From an uncultured Caulobacterales bacterium (GTDB lineage: Bacteria > Pseudomonadota > Alphaproteobacteria > Caulobacterales > Caulobacteraceae): DNA of 58,161 nucleotides. Positions 7,764-16,645 of the stretch are shown one piece after another. Both the position numbers and the translations under genes were made by a program. Each line of letters starts with the position of its first letter. The stretch's first letter is position 1. The DNA lies in NCBI GenBank assembly GCA_903840435.1, contig CAIMFV010000008.1, positions 1-58,161 on the forward strand, read 5' to 3'. The notes under the pieces were generated by a model. The model made no database searches. It had not been told where the DNA came from and saw nothing but the letters and a program-made list of their open reading frames with translations.

Positions 7764-8849
7764 TCAGAGGCCGAACTCCTTGTGGTAACGGGGGTTGAAT
7801 AGAGACTTGCCCTTGATGAGGCCGGTCAGGAAGGGTCCGACAACCGTGCCGTTGCGGCCGAGCGGCAAGACGCTGGCGCCACGCTTGGGGCCCAGAGGCA
7901 CTAGGATCGGTGGCGCAAGCCAGGGCGTGTAAGGGGGCAGCGTCTCTACCGCCGCGCCCGTTGCAAGCGCGGTCAACGTCTTTGCCAGCCAGGGGGCCTG
8001 CCGGGAGGAGGCGACAATGGTCATCAGGTCGCCGTTCGCCGCCATGTCGCCCAGGGCGAAGACCTGGCTCATTCCAGCAGGGCGCATCCAGCCATCCACC
8101 GCGATCCGCCCCAAGCTATCGTAGCGCGCATTAGGCAGGCCTGCCGTCACATGGGTGGCCGGGCGTGCGCCCATGGCGGGAATGATCAGATCGGCGGCGA
8201 GGCTTTCACCTGTCTCCAGCTGCAAAGTCCCGCGGGTCGGCCGGTCGAGCCCGGACAGGCCTTCAGCCTTCGCCCCGGTTTTCAGCCGGACGCCCAGCGC
8301 CTTGAGATCCGCCGCCAGTTTAGCGCTGAGCCCAGCCGGGAAGTCGGGGAAGAGGCGCGCCGTCGCGGCGATGAGGGTGATGTCCTTGCCGCTGAGGGTG
8401 GAGGCGATCTCCCCCGCCAGTTCGACCCCGACGGCGCCTGCGCCGACAATGGCGATGGACCGGGCCGCCTTGATCTCGGCCTGCAACCCGGCCTGAGCGG
8501 TGCGGAAGTCGGACATGGCGTCCGAGACCGGCTTGAACGGTTGGGCGTAGGTCGATCCGGTGGCGAGAACCACATAGTCGGCTTGATGCGTCTGTCCGCT
8601 CGCCAGCGTCACCCGACCTTCAGCCACAGACTGTACCCGGTCGCGCATAACCTGGCCCCGCTTCAGCAGGCGGTCATAGGGCAGGATGATCCGATCCAGC
8701 AGGCTGGGCTCCACCAGGGACCGGATCGCTGCGACGTTGTGGACGAAGGCCTCCCGTGGCTCGACCAGCACGACCTCGAATGTGGCGTCCAACGCCCTGG
8801 CCAAGGTGGATCCGGCATAGCCGCCGCCGACAATGATGACCCGCTTCAA
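7764..8849 (-). CDS. FAD/NAD(P)-dependent oxidoreductase (type II NADH dehydrogenase-like)
   Basis: 361 residues from a TTG start at 8849, supported by GGGAGG seven bases upstream; the reading frame runs open further back through the dehydrogenase gene, but that part is antisense noise in another frame. Two Rossmann motifs are seen: GGGYAG near the N-terminus for FAD and IVGAGAVGVELAGE near residue 145 for NAD(P)H. The family covers NDH-2, AIF-like and ferredoxin/rubredoxin reductases. No membrane anchor is evident. It could recycle reduced cofactor or feed electrons to an operon enzyme. It starts ~30 bases after the alcohol dehydrogenase stop. Confidence 0.75.
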   Translation of the reverse strand: MKRVIIVGGGYAGSTLARALDATFEVVLVEPREAFVHNVAAIRSLVEPSLLDRIILPYDRLLKRGQVMRDRVQSVAEGRVTLASGQTHQADYVVLATGSTYAQPFKPVSDAMSDFRTAQAGLQAEIKAARSIAIVGAGAVGVELAGEIASTLSGKDITLIAATARLFPDFPAGLSAKLAADLKALGVRLKTGAKAEGLSGLDRPTRGTLQLETGESLAADLIIPAMGARPATHVTAGLPNARYDSLGRIAVDGWMRPAGMSQVFALGDMAANGDLMTIVASSRQAPWLAKTLTALATGAAVETLPPYTPWLAPPILVPLGPKRGASVLPLGRNGTVVGPFLTGLIKGKSLFNPRYHKEFGL

Positions 8850-8880
8850 GAATCTGCCTCCCAGTTGCTCACGAACGCCT

Positions 8881-10011
8881 TCACCACGCTGCGTCCAGGA
8901 TCTGACGGACATCAGCGGCCGTGGCGATGGGGCGCGGATTGGTCCGGACCCAGCGGTTCTGCAGGGACGTGCGCGCAATGAGGTCGAGCTGATCTTGCCG
9001 CACGCGCGCATCGCGAAGCCGGGTCGGCTGGCCAAGGTCGCGCAGAAGGGCGCGCACGCCTTCGCTGGCCGACGTCGATGCCAGCGCTGCGGCGATCCGC
9101 GATTGGGCGGGCTGTGTCTGAGCCAAATTCCAGTCCAGAACAGCGGGCAGCAGCAGGCAGGAACAGACCCCATGCGGAACCCCCGCCACGGCGCCCAGCT
9201 GATGGCCGATCCCGTGGCTTGCGCCAAATGGCGTGCGATCAAGACCTGCTGAGGCCATCCACACCGCCTGCTGCGACCGCAACCGCGCTTCCAGATCGTC
9301 CGGCGACCCAGCGGTCACCCGAAGCGACTGCACCAGTTGCGCCAGCCCCGCCAGCGCCAGGGCGTCGGTATAGGGCGTCGGCGCAATCGAGCAGAGGGTC
9401 TCAACCGCATGGTCCACCGCGCGGATCCCTGTGGAGAGCCACAGGTCACGAGGCGTGTGCAGGGTGAGGTGCGGATCGAGGATCACCTCTACCGGACCGA
9501 TGCCAGGGCCCGCGACCCCGCCCTTGATCTGCGTCTGCGGATCGGTCAGTCCAGCAAGATCAGAGAACTCCGCCCCCGACAGGGTCGTCGGAACAGCGAT
9601 CTGGCGCACCGGCGGCAGGGCCCAGTTGGGGCTCTTGCCAAACAGATCCAAGGCGCGTTCGGCACCACTGGCAAGTACAGCCAGGGCCACCTTCACCGTA
9701 TCAATCGGAGAACCGCCGCCGAAGGAGACCACAAGATCGACCTGTTCCCCCTTCAGCACCTGAACCAGCGCGTCGACAGTCGGCGCGGGCGTATGCGGCT
9801 GAACAGCATCGAAGAAACCCACACATCTGTCGCCCAGGACGGCTTGTGCCTCGCGCGGCACGGTTGAGGCACGAGAGAGCGAGGGCGAGGCGACGATCAG
9901 CACGCGGCGCGCGCCGCGACGGGTCACAGCCTCTACGACCGCAGCGACAGCGCCTTCGCCCCAACTGACCCTGGCGAGGCCGTTGAAGCTGTAGGCCCCT
10001 GCGCCCAGCAT
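8881..10011 (-). CDS. Iron-containing alcohol dehydrogenase / maleylacetate reductase-like
   Basis: 376 residues from ATG 10011 (AGGA about ten bases upstream); a TTG at 10032 with GAAGGA is an alternative start. GGGSPID (98-104) is the NAD(P) binding motif. Metal ligands fit Asp200 (AVDHAVET), His266 and His270 (SHGIGH) and His280 (PHGVC) of group III Fe-dependent dehydrogenases. Within the family the layout is nearer maleylacetate reductases, which end hydroxyquinol pathways, than simple alcohol dehydrogenases. First gene of the minus-strand operon, ~90 bases from the double operator. Confidence 0.75.
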   Translation of the reverse strand: MLGAGAYSFNGLARVSWGEGAVAAVVEAVTRRGARRVLIVASPSLSRASTVPREAQAVLGDRCVGFFDAVQPHTPAPTVDALVQVLKGEQVDLVVSFGGGSPIDTVKVALAVLASGAERALDLFGKSPNWALPPVRQIAVPTTLSGAEFSDLAGLTDPQTQIKGGVAGPGIGPVEVILDPHLTLHTPRDLWLSTGIRAVDHAVETLCSIAPTPYTDALALAGLAQLVQSLRVTAGSPDDLEARLRSQQAVWMASAGLDRTPFGASHGIGHQLGAVAGVPHGVCSCLLLPAVLDWNLAQTQPAQSRIAAALASTSASEGVRALLRDLGQPTRLRDARVRQDQLDLIARTSLQNRWVRTNPRPIATAADVRQILDAAW

Positions 10012-10101
10012 TTCTGAGGCGTCCTGTGACAAGCCGGTTCCTTCCCCTGCGACCAACGGCAAGCTGGATTACCCCTGCCTGAGCGGCCCTGCATGAGTGA
10101 C

Positions 10102-10148
10102 CTTGATCGTTTGATCAGGACTATACAGCGACTGATCAATTGATCAAG
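10102..10148. promoter_or_regulatory. Double palindromic operator between the catabolic operon and its TetR gene
   Basis: Two 17-base arms, CTTGATCGTTTGATCAG (10102-10118) and CTGATCAATTGATCAAG (10132-10148), are inverted copies of each other with 15 of 17 matches. Each is itself near-palindromic; TGATCAATTGATCA (10133-10146) is a perfect 14-bp dyad. Centres are 30 bp apart, close to three helical turns, so two TetR dimers could bind the same face. It lies in the 168-base divergent gap and is the expected autoregulatory and operon-control site of the TetR protein at 10180. Confidence 0.75.
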
Positions 10149-10179
10149 ATGGGGCTATAAAGGAATCGTCCGAGGACAC

Positions 10180-10806
10180 ATGTCGGCTCTGAAGTCTAAG
10201 GCTGCGGAGGCGCAGAGCGGCGGCGACGCCCGGGAGCGAATTCTCGCGGCGGCCCGGAAATCCTTCGCATCAGCGGGTTTCGAGGGCGCGGCCACCCGTC
10301 AGATCGCCGCCGAGGCCGGGGTAGCGCAAAGCCTGCTACTCTACCATTTCAAATCCAAGGACGCCCTGTGGCGGGCCGTGATCGACCACATGTTCGCCGA
10401 CCTGAACGGCCGGATGGACATCGCTGCCCGGCGGGCGCGAAGCGGAACAGTGCGCGAGCGGCTGATGTCGGTGATCCGGGCCTTCATCGAGATCTGCAGC
10501 GAGGATGCGGACATTCACCGGATCATGACCATCGAGGGCCGCCAGCCCACCGACCGGCTAGGCTGGCTGGTAGAAAAGCACCTGCGCGACAATTATCGCG
10601 CAGCCTGTGCCATGATCCAGGAAGGCCAGGCGCTTGGCGTCGTCAGACAGGGCGACCCAACCCTGCTCTATTACAGCTTCATCGCCATCGCCGGCACCGC
10701 CTTCAGCCTCGCCCCGGAAATCGAATTGGTAAGCGAGCGTGCCGTGGCAGTCGATCCTGCGGTGATTGAGCGGCTGATCACGGCCTTGTTGTTCATTAGC
10801 GAATGA
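10180..10806 (+). CDS. TetR/AcrR family transcriptional regulator
   Basis: 208 residues. The N-terminal helix-turn-helix covers roughly residues 18-65 (ILAAARKSFASAGFEGAATRQIAAEAGVAQSLLLYHFKSKD is the family signature, split over helices 1-4). The C-terminal ligand domain is helical. Divergent from the catabolic operon and 31 bases downstream of the double operator, so it most likely represses both units and is released by a pathway compound. The ligand is unknown. Confidence 0.85.
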   Translation: MSALKSKAAEAQSGGDARERILAAARKSFASAGFEGAATRQIAAEAGVAQSLLLYHFKSKDALWRAVIDHMFADLNGRMDIAARRARSGTVRERLMSVIRAFIEICSEDADIHRIMTIEGRQPTDRLGWLVEKHLRDNYRAACAMIQEGQALGVVRQGDPTLLYYSFIAIAGTAFSLAPEIELVSERAVAVDPAVIERLITALLFISE

Positions 10807-10929
10807 CCTGCAGATAAACCCGTTAAGCGAGACGGTCCGAGGCTTCGCCCGTCTCAGCTTGCCGGAAAGGCCGTCGTTGTGGGAGAACCAAGACCCTTAG
10901 GTCGTTCCCCCCGGCTGGACTGGCAGACC

Positions 10930-12321
10930 ATGAAACTCGCCCTGGTGCTTTTAGCCGCAGCCGCGGCCTCGACTGTCCATCTCGCACCCCCTCGCCCTGG
11001 CTATGCTGTGGCGCCCAACCAACTCTGCGACGGCTATCCGAGATTGCCCATCGAAACTGCAAAAGGCATGTGCGGCGGGCTCGTTTACGGACCGCCTCCG
11101 GAGGGTTTGCGCCCCTCGCAGCGGCTGATCCGCCTTCCGCGCACACTGCTATTTCTGCGCGGTGGTGATTTGCTCGTCGTCGATCTTGGCGGTTGGGAGA
11201 CGCGTCAAGGAGCTGTCTGGCGGCTCAACCTCCACCCTGGAAGCCCGCCGCACGTCACGAAACTCCTCTCCGGATTGGTCATGCCCCACACGGCTGCGAT
11301 CGGACCTGACGGAGGCGTCTATATCGGCGAAATGGGTCGCATTTTCCGCTTCAATCCGGATTCAGCAGACCCCGCTGCAACCGTAGAGACCGTGGTTGCC
11401 AACTTGCCTAGCAACCACTTGCATGAAGACCGGCATCCCTTGTCCAGTTTCATTTTCGACGCCGACGGGAGCCTTCTGGTCAATGTTGGCGCACCGTCCG
11501 ACCAGTGCACGCCGCAGCAAGGACCTTCCGCCTCCTCGCTGTGCGACGAGGTACAAGGTGATCCTCCCCTCGCAGCGGTATGGCGCTTCGAGTATCTCGG
11601 GAATGGCCATTGGGAAGATAAGCCTAAGCTCTACGCCCGCGGGCTGCGCAATTCTATTGCCTTGGTTCGGCATGCTTCAGGGACGATTTTGCAGGCTGAA
11701 AATGGCATAGACGTCGATGATCCCGCATTTCCGTATGAGGCAATCAATCGACTCGTACCTGGCGGCGATTATGGCTGGCCCTATTGTGTGGAAGCCGCGA
11801 CACCCGCACCGCTCTGGACGGGCGCGAACCAACGTGACTGCAAAGGCGATTGGAGGCGTCAGCCGCTCCTTTTTCTCCCGCCTCATGGAGCGCCGCTGTC
11901 ACTCCTCTATTACCATGGGGGAATGTTCCCAGAGCTTGAGGGCAATCTCATCGTAACGCTGCATGGTTTTCGTGCGACAGGCTCGCGTATTCTCGCCTTT
12001 CCGGTCGACGCGAAGGGTGAGCCTCGCAAATCCCAGAAGGCAAGCTATTTCGCCTATAGTGCCTCAGGAGAGCCGCCGACGCTCCACCGCTACCGCCCGG
12101 GACCGTCAGCGAGCGGACTGATCCTGACACCACGCTGGGACGCACTCAAAGGTGTTCGTCCAGCTGGCGCTCCCGTTGGCTTGGCAATTTCGCCAGACGG
12201 CGCCTTGTGGGTGGCAGAGGATCGCAATGGGACGATCATTCGCTTCTCCAGAGACGCGCCACCTGATCGCTCTCAGGGCGCAGGACCTTCATCGACCACA
12301 GCTGGGCATGTCGGGCCATAG
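10930..12321 (+). CDS. Exported PQQ-dependent sugar (sorbosone/glucose) dehydrogenase-like beta-propeller
   Basis: 463 residues from ATG 10930, which opens a signal peptide MKLALVLLAAAAASTV. Propeller blades are marked by repeated G-P-D-G / S-P-D-G turns, for example AAIGPDGGVYIGE, FDADGSLLVNVG and AISPDGALWVAE. SNHLHEDRHPL holds the conserved His region, and GLRNSIALV and GGDYGWPYC are typical of soluble glucose/sorbosone dehydrogenases. Several Cys pairs fit a periplasmic protein. The cofactor is presumed. Its 3' end overlaps the convergent 826-residue gene by 49 bases. Confidence 0.7.
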   Translation: MKLALVLLAAAAASTVHLAPPRPGYAVAPNQLCDGYPRLPIETAKGMCGGLVYGPPPEGLRPSQRLIRLPRTLLFLRGGDLLVVDLGGWETRQGAVWRLNLHPGSPPHVTKLLSGLVMPHTAAIGPDGGVYIGEMGRIFRFNPDSADPAATVETVVANLPSNHLHEDRHPLSSFIFDADGSLLVNVGAPSDQCTPQQGPSASSLCDEVQGDPPLAAVWRFEYLGNGHWEDKPKLYARGLRNSIALVRHASGTILQAENGIDVDDPAFPYEAINRLVPGGDYGWPYCVEAATPAPLWTGANQRDCKGDWRRQPLLFLPPHGAPLSLLYYHGGMFPELEGNLIVTLHGFRATGSRILAFPVDAKGEPRKSQKASYFAYSASGEPPTLHRYRPGPSASGLILTPRWDALKGVRPAGAPVGLAISPDGALWVAEDRNGTIIRFSRDAPPDRSQGAGPSSTTAGHVGP

Positions 12322-14753
12322 AAGCAGTTGTACCAATATTTGGTTTTGATCGCCCAAGGAGAGGTCGGAAACCTGGTGTGCAAAAGCAGCCAAGCCGCCT
12401 TCGAATAGACTCCATGCGGGCCATCTGAGTAACAACCGTAGTGGGTGGCCTTGACGGCGAGGGCTAGGGCCTCATCCTGCCCGTCACGATCCCAAAATAT
12501 CCACGAAGGTTGCTTCACCCAGTCGAGGGTGCGTTCAGCCAAAACCTTGGGAGCGCACGCCACGTAGGTAAGTGAGTCCGCCTCTTCCGGGGAGCTGTTT
12601 TGCATCAGATAGCTCGACTTCAACACGGCCTTAAGACCCTTGCGCAATTCCGACGCGACCTGACCATCTCTCCCTTTCTGGTCGATGGAGTTGAAAAAGG
12701 CCTCATCCAGCAGCCTTTCGAAGGCTCGCCGATGTCGGTCGGGCTTCCACCTGCACCACCAGTTGTCGTCATCATGATTGTAGAGATCGATCTTCAGTGT
12801 GCCAGGATCGTCTGAATAAACTCGTGGGCTTCCCTGGTCGCGATCCTCATCGACAATCAGTATATTGACCGCTGGTGAGCGCAAAACATCGAGCAAGGCC
12901 CTGTGATCCGTAGGCTCGACCGGCTTTCCCAGGGGATGTATCCAAGAGCCCGTCATCTCCGGATTCAGCGTCCGCGTCAGACGATCAAGATCGGCATCAA
13001 GAGTTCGTCCTAAAGCATAGGTCCGTCCCCAGGCGACACGGGCAAACCGCGCGCGGACGACAAGCGGCATTTTTTCGTCCTTGGCCAGCCCCCGCAAGGC
13101 CCGGATTGAAAGCGCATTTTGCAAAGGAAGCGCTGCTCCAGATTGGGAGTCTGCCCCGAGCACATCAGCGATGTGCTGGGGATCTTCGGCCAAGAGCGCC
13201 AAAAGGGCACTGTTTGAGGGATAGCCTTGCGTGAGATCGGCGCCAGAGGCCTTTAACCCATCTCTCCATCGGCGGGCCTCGTCCACCCGACCGACTGTCA
13301 TTAAATACTGCAAGCCCTCGTGCGTTGCGGCGGCAAAGACGAGGGAGGATTTAAAGGGAAAGGCGCGCATTTCCGTCAAAGCTTCGGTAAATGCAGATTC
13401 CCGATCGCTCACGTCAGGCGCACTCAACGCATTACGAATTTGATGATAAAAATCAAAAGTTAAGGCTGCAAGAGCTGGCTCGTCGCCCTTAAGAGCCAGG
13501 GCTTCCTCGTCCTTCAACGTCTGCCATCGAGCGCCATCATAGTGGTGGGACAAGGAGAAGGAGAGACGCACCCATGGCCCATTAGCTGGGCCGGGCGCTT
13601 TGGCCTTTACCCTTGCAAATGCCTCCAACTCGGACCATCCGGGCGGTCCATGTTGGCTAAAAAATGCCCAGGGACGCGCCTGATCATAGGGAAGTGGAAA
13701 CAGGACCCATGCCGCCATCGGGTTGATCCTGGCTGCATTCATCATGGCGCGACTGGCGGTGAAATCGGCAGGCGGCCCGCCTTTCAACCACCAAGCGGGG
13801 TCGGCGTTTGGCAATTCTCCGGCTTCGTGCAGCCGATCAATATCTTGACGCGCCAAACCGTATCGGCGCTGGATTTCGGCGTCAGCGGCTAGTTGAATCT
13901 CAGGTGCCCCCAAAGCGGCGAGAGTTGCCTTGACTTGAGCCTCCCGCGTTGACGCATCCCCGCGCGTCGCGCCAATCCATCCGAGAAGTTGCTGCGCGAG
14001 GGGGTGGATCGACGTAAGTTTTGGGTCAGCGAGTATGGCCTGCACCTCTTTGATAGACTGGGTTTCGCTGACGAGTGGCTTTTGGCCACCTTCAAATTTT
14101 ACCGTTCCATCAGAACCCGCCCGAATGGCCGCCACCATAAAAATCGCCACTTCGCGATGGGGCGATGCGCTTTGCGAAATGGAGCGGAAAGCCGCCAAGG
14201 CCCCCAAAAGGTCGCCTTTGTAGAAGGAAAATGACGCCTTCTGATAGGCCCGGTCGTCCGCTTGCAGTTTCGCCAAAGTCGGGTCGGCAATTGCCAATGC
14301 GGCAGGGAGTTCCTCAGAAGGGCCTGAATTGGCGCCACAGGCTGCAAACACCACCTGTTGCACACTTACCCAGCGCGCCACGTAGGGATGATTGGCCCCA
14401 AATTTGGCAATGCGCGCCGCGAGTGTCTGAAGCGCGTAGTCTGGCCGACATGCCGAGAGGTTAAAGAAAGTATTAATTGAATCGAAACCCGGAAAAAGAC
14501 GCGTCATCATGGGGTCATGTTGCAGCCAATACTCAAATTGGGGAGAGACGCCTTCGCGCTCCATTGGAAACGGCGCCACACCCATGCCTGCTAGCGCGCG
14601 ATAGGCGCCCGGAGAATTGGGATGGAGGAAATAGTAATCCAACCTGCTTATTTCGGGCTCTTGAGGCGAGGCGTCGGCTGACTTTACTTTACCCGCGACG
14701 CCGAGCACAGAAACGGCGAGCAGGGCAACGGTTGCGTAGTTTACGACTTTCAT
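12273..14753 (-). CDS. Large exported protein of unknown function
   Basis: 826 residues with an N-terminal signal peptide (VVNYATVALLAVSVLGVAGKVKS). The mature protein is largely helical, with TPR-like spacing in places (e.g. DDRAYQKASFSFYKGDLLGALAAF), and ends in a Cys/Trp/Tyr-rich stretch (HYGCYSDG, YWYNCFYG). Early text DYYFLHPNSPGAYRALAGMG and late YSKAAWLLLHTRFP look like conserved family blocks, but I cannot name the family. No catalytic motif is apparent. It faces an XRE-type regulator across a ~180-base gap. Codon use is normal, so a real gene. Confidence 0.7.
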   Translation of the reverse strand: MKVVNYATVALLAVSVLGVAGKVKSADASPQEPEISRLDYYFLHPNSPGAYRALAGMGVAPFPMEREGVSPQFEYWLQHDPMMTRLFPGFDSINTFFNLSACRPDYALQTLAARIAKFGANHPYVARWVSVQQVVFAACGANSGPSEELPAALAIADPTLAKLQADDRAYQKASFSFYKGDLLGALAAFRSISQSASPHREVAIFMVAAIRAGSDGTVKFEGGQKPLVSETQSIKEVQAILADPKLTSIHPLAQQLLGWIGATRGDASTREAQVKATLAALGAPEIQLAADAEIQRRYGLARQDIDRLHEAGELPNADPAWWLKGGPPADFTASRAMMNAARINPMAAWVLFPLPYDQARPWAFFSQHGPPGWSELEAFARVKAKAPGPANGPWVRLSFSLSHHYDGARWQTLKDEEALALKGDEPALAALTFDFYHQIRNALSAPDVSDRESAFTEALTEMRAFPFKSSLVFAAATHEGLQYLMTVGRVDEARRWRDGLKASGADLTQGYPSNSALLALLAEDPQHIADVLGADSQSGAALPLQNALSIRALRGLAKDEKMPLVVRARFARVAWGRTYALGRTLDADLDRLTRTLNPEMTGSWIHPLGKPVEPTDHRALLDVLRSPAVNILIVDEDRDQGSPRVYSDDPGTLKIDLYNHDDDNWWCRWKPDRHRRAFERLLDEAFFNSIDQKGRDGQVASELRKGLKAVLKSSYLMQNSSPEEADSLTYVACAPKVLAERTLDWVKQPSWIFWDRDGQDEALALAVKATHYGCYSDGPHGVYSKAAWLLLHTRFPTSPWAIKTKYWYNCFYGPTCPAVVDEGPAP

Positions 14754-14931
14754 GATGCGGCCTTCGAATCTCCGACGCGCAGAGCGTGCCCAGCGCCTCC
14801 TTCAACTTTCCATGATTGAGAAATGACACGGAAGCAGGAAAGCTTTGCATTTCGTTTCCGCTTTCGGCGAAGCTATTCCAAAGCGTGCTGGGACATGCGG
14901 TAATGTGCAGAAATGTGAGGATGTCAGCAGA

Positions 14932-15684
14932 ATGCACGGGACCGATCATCAGATTGATGTCGCCCAAAACGGGATCGTGGCGGGCCGCATTCGCGAAGAA
15001 TTAGCGCGTCGCAATCTTTCCCGGCAGGCGCTTGCCAACATGGCGAAGGTGAGTATTTCCACCTTGGAGAAGGCGCTCGGCGGCGCCCGCCCCTTCACCT
15101 TGAGCACGCTGGTGAAATTAGAGCAGGCCCTGGATGTTGCCCTACGCCCGCCGATGCGCCCAACCGATCAAATCCCAAACGCCTTAGGGGGCTATGCCCG
15201 GGCAGCGGTCGAATGGTTGGAAGGCGATTATCTGACACTTCGGCCTTCCTTCGAAAAAGTCGACTGTCTGTTTGCTTATCGAACAACCATTTTTTGGGAC
15301 GAACGCGGCTCCTACCTCGCCTTTTGCGAGGCGGATCGACAGGATCAAGCTTTCACGCAAGTGGGACAGGTTTCCCTGCCCCACCAATCTGGCCATGCTT
15401 ATCTCGTGACCAATGATCACGGTCAAATTCGTCTCATCACCCTCGGTCGGCCGACGATTTCTGGCGAGATGTTCGGGCTGCTGAGCACGTTGCAATCCGG
15501 AGCCGGAGGCCACCTTTTTCCTGTGGCGACGCCTGTGGTCTTCGTTCCCTTAAAAGAGGGCACGCCGCGCCGCTATGGAAGGATAATGCCTGAGGACACG
15601 CCCTATTCAGACTATCGCGCGTTGATCAATCGGGCCATTGCGGAGGGATTCGTGCGGCTGATCCAGATACCCGACGGAAAATAA
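14932..15684 (+). CDS. XRE-family helix-turn-helix regulator with a C-terminal sensory-like domain
   Basis: 250 residues from ATG 14932, which has GAGG ~12 bases upstream and leaves a short leader before the DNA-binding domain; an earlier in-frame start at 14845 would add low-quality sequence. Residues ~16-70 form an HTH_3 domain (GRIREELARRNLSRQALANMAK, then STLEKALGG). Residues ~80-250 are a beta-rich domain with no recognised ligand motif. It is transcribed away from the 826-residue exported gene, so it may control it. Confidence 0.7.
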   Translation: MHGTDHQIDVAQNGIVAGRIREELARRNLSRQALANMAKVSISTLEKALGGARPFTLSTLVKLEQALDVALRPPMRPTDQIPNALGGYARAAVEWLEGDYLTLRPSFEKVDCLFAYRTTIFWDERGSYLAFCEADRQDQAFTQVGQVSLPHQSGHAYLVTNDHGQIRLITLGRPTISGEMFGLLSTLQSGAGGHLFPVATPVVFVPLKEGTPRRYGRIMPEDTPYSDYRALINRAIAEGFVRLIQIPDGK

Positions 15685-15734
15685 GCGACCTAGCGCTGCG
15701 TGCTATCGCTGAGGTGCAACCTCGCTGACACGCT

Positions 15735-16382
15735 TCAGTCCGTCGGCGAAATGTTCCATCCTGTCAGACTGAGCATTTGCCGCCCTACCTGATAGATGGG
15801 CCCTGACTTCGGCGACCAGCGGTTGACCATGCGGTATCGGCCAGGAGCGGCGTCCTCGAGAATCCATTGCGCCCCATCAGCGCCCGCGTCGCAAGGGGTC
15901 GGAATGAGATCAAAGGGCTTCGCCCGGCCCAAGAGCGCCGTTAGCGTCTGCAGTTCGCCCGGGCGAAGATAGCGCTCGAAGCGTTTCGCCCCGAAATCCT
16001 GATCGTCGCCGCCGACCGAGGGCAGCATTTTCGCCGTAAGCCGATCGCCTCCAGAAGGCATGTGATCGATCCGGACGAACACGGCAGGGCGTAGGGCGGG
16101 TGCCCAGCTAAACCGAAGCGACGGGATCGCATGGGGGTCTTGGGATTTCAGGTATAGGGACGGTTCATCGGCTTCGCGCCAAAGTCCCGAATACCATTCG
16201 TCTTCGAACGGGTCGATTTGCGCTTGCCTCGGCAAATTCGGAGCGCCAGCGTCACACTCCAAATGGGAAGTGAGAAAAGCAGGCGGAAAGAAGGGGACCT
16301 TAGTCGTGGCGATCCACGCCATTCCCAAACATGCCGCAAGGGCAACGAGCACCAGGACGAATAGAGAGTTTTGGATCATCAC
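15735..16382 (-). CDS. Membrane-anchored protein of unknown function
   Basis: 215 residues. The first ~25 residues form one hydrophobic helix (LFVLVLVALAACLGMAWIA), which may be a signal anchor; the Cys within it lacks a full lipobox. The rest is soluble, has two well-separated Cys residues (HLECDAG, IPTPCDAG) and no family I recognise. It is convergent with the XRE gene (51-base gap). Confidence 0.55.
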   Translation of the reverse strand: MMIQNSLFVLVLVALAACLGMAWIATTKVPFFPPAFLTSHLECDAGAPNLPRQAQIDPFEDEWYSGLWREADEPSLYLKSQDPHAIPSLRFSWAPALRPAVFVRIDHMPSGGDRLTAKMLPSVGGDDQDFGAKRFERYLRPGELQTLTALLGRAKPFDLIPTPCDAGADGAQWILEDAAPGRYRMVNRWSPKSGPIYQVGRQMLSLTGWNISPTD

Positions 16383-16645
16383 ACCTTGTCAGTCACGGAA
16401 CTCTAACGCTCGCGGCAGTGAAAGATAGGCCCCAGCCTGCACGTCCGGCGCACCGTTTTCACCGGCTGAGGTTCAATCCCACTTAAGGCAATTTTGGGGT
16501 CGTAAGGACGCGGTCCGGACGATCCGCTTTTCTGCCACCTCCGCCGTCGCAAAGCCGCGCGTCGCCCTATGCGCCAAACAATCCGCTTGCCGAACCCAGC
16601 TCTCTGCGGGAAGGATGGGGCCAGCAAATCGAGCTGGACCCCGCC

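Noticed and set aside
8850-9242. N-terminal extension of the FAD/NAD oxidoreductase frame
   Set aside because: It overlaps the dehydrogenase gene in another frame and is Cys/Arg/Pro-rich; a TTG with GGGAGG at 8849 begins the real Rossmann fold.
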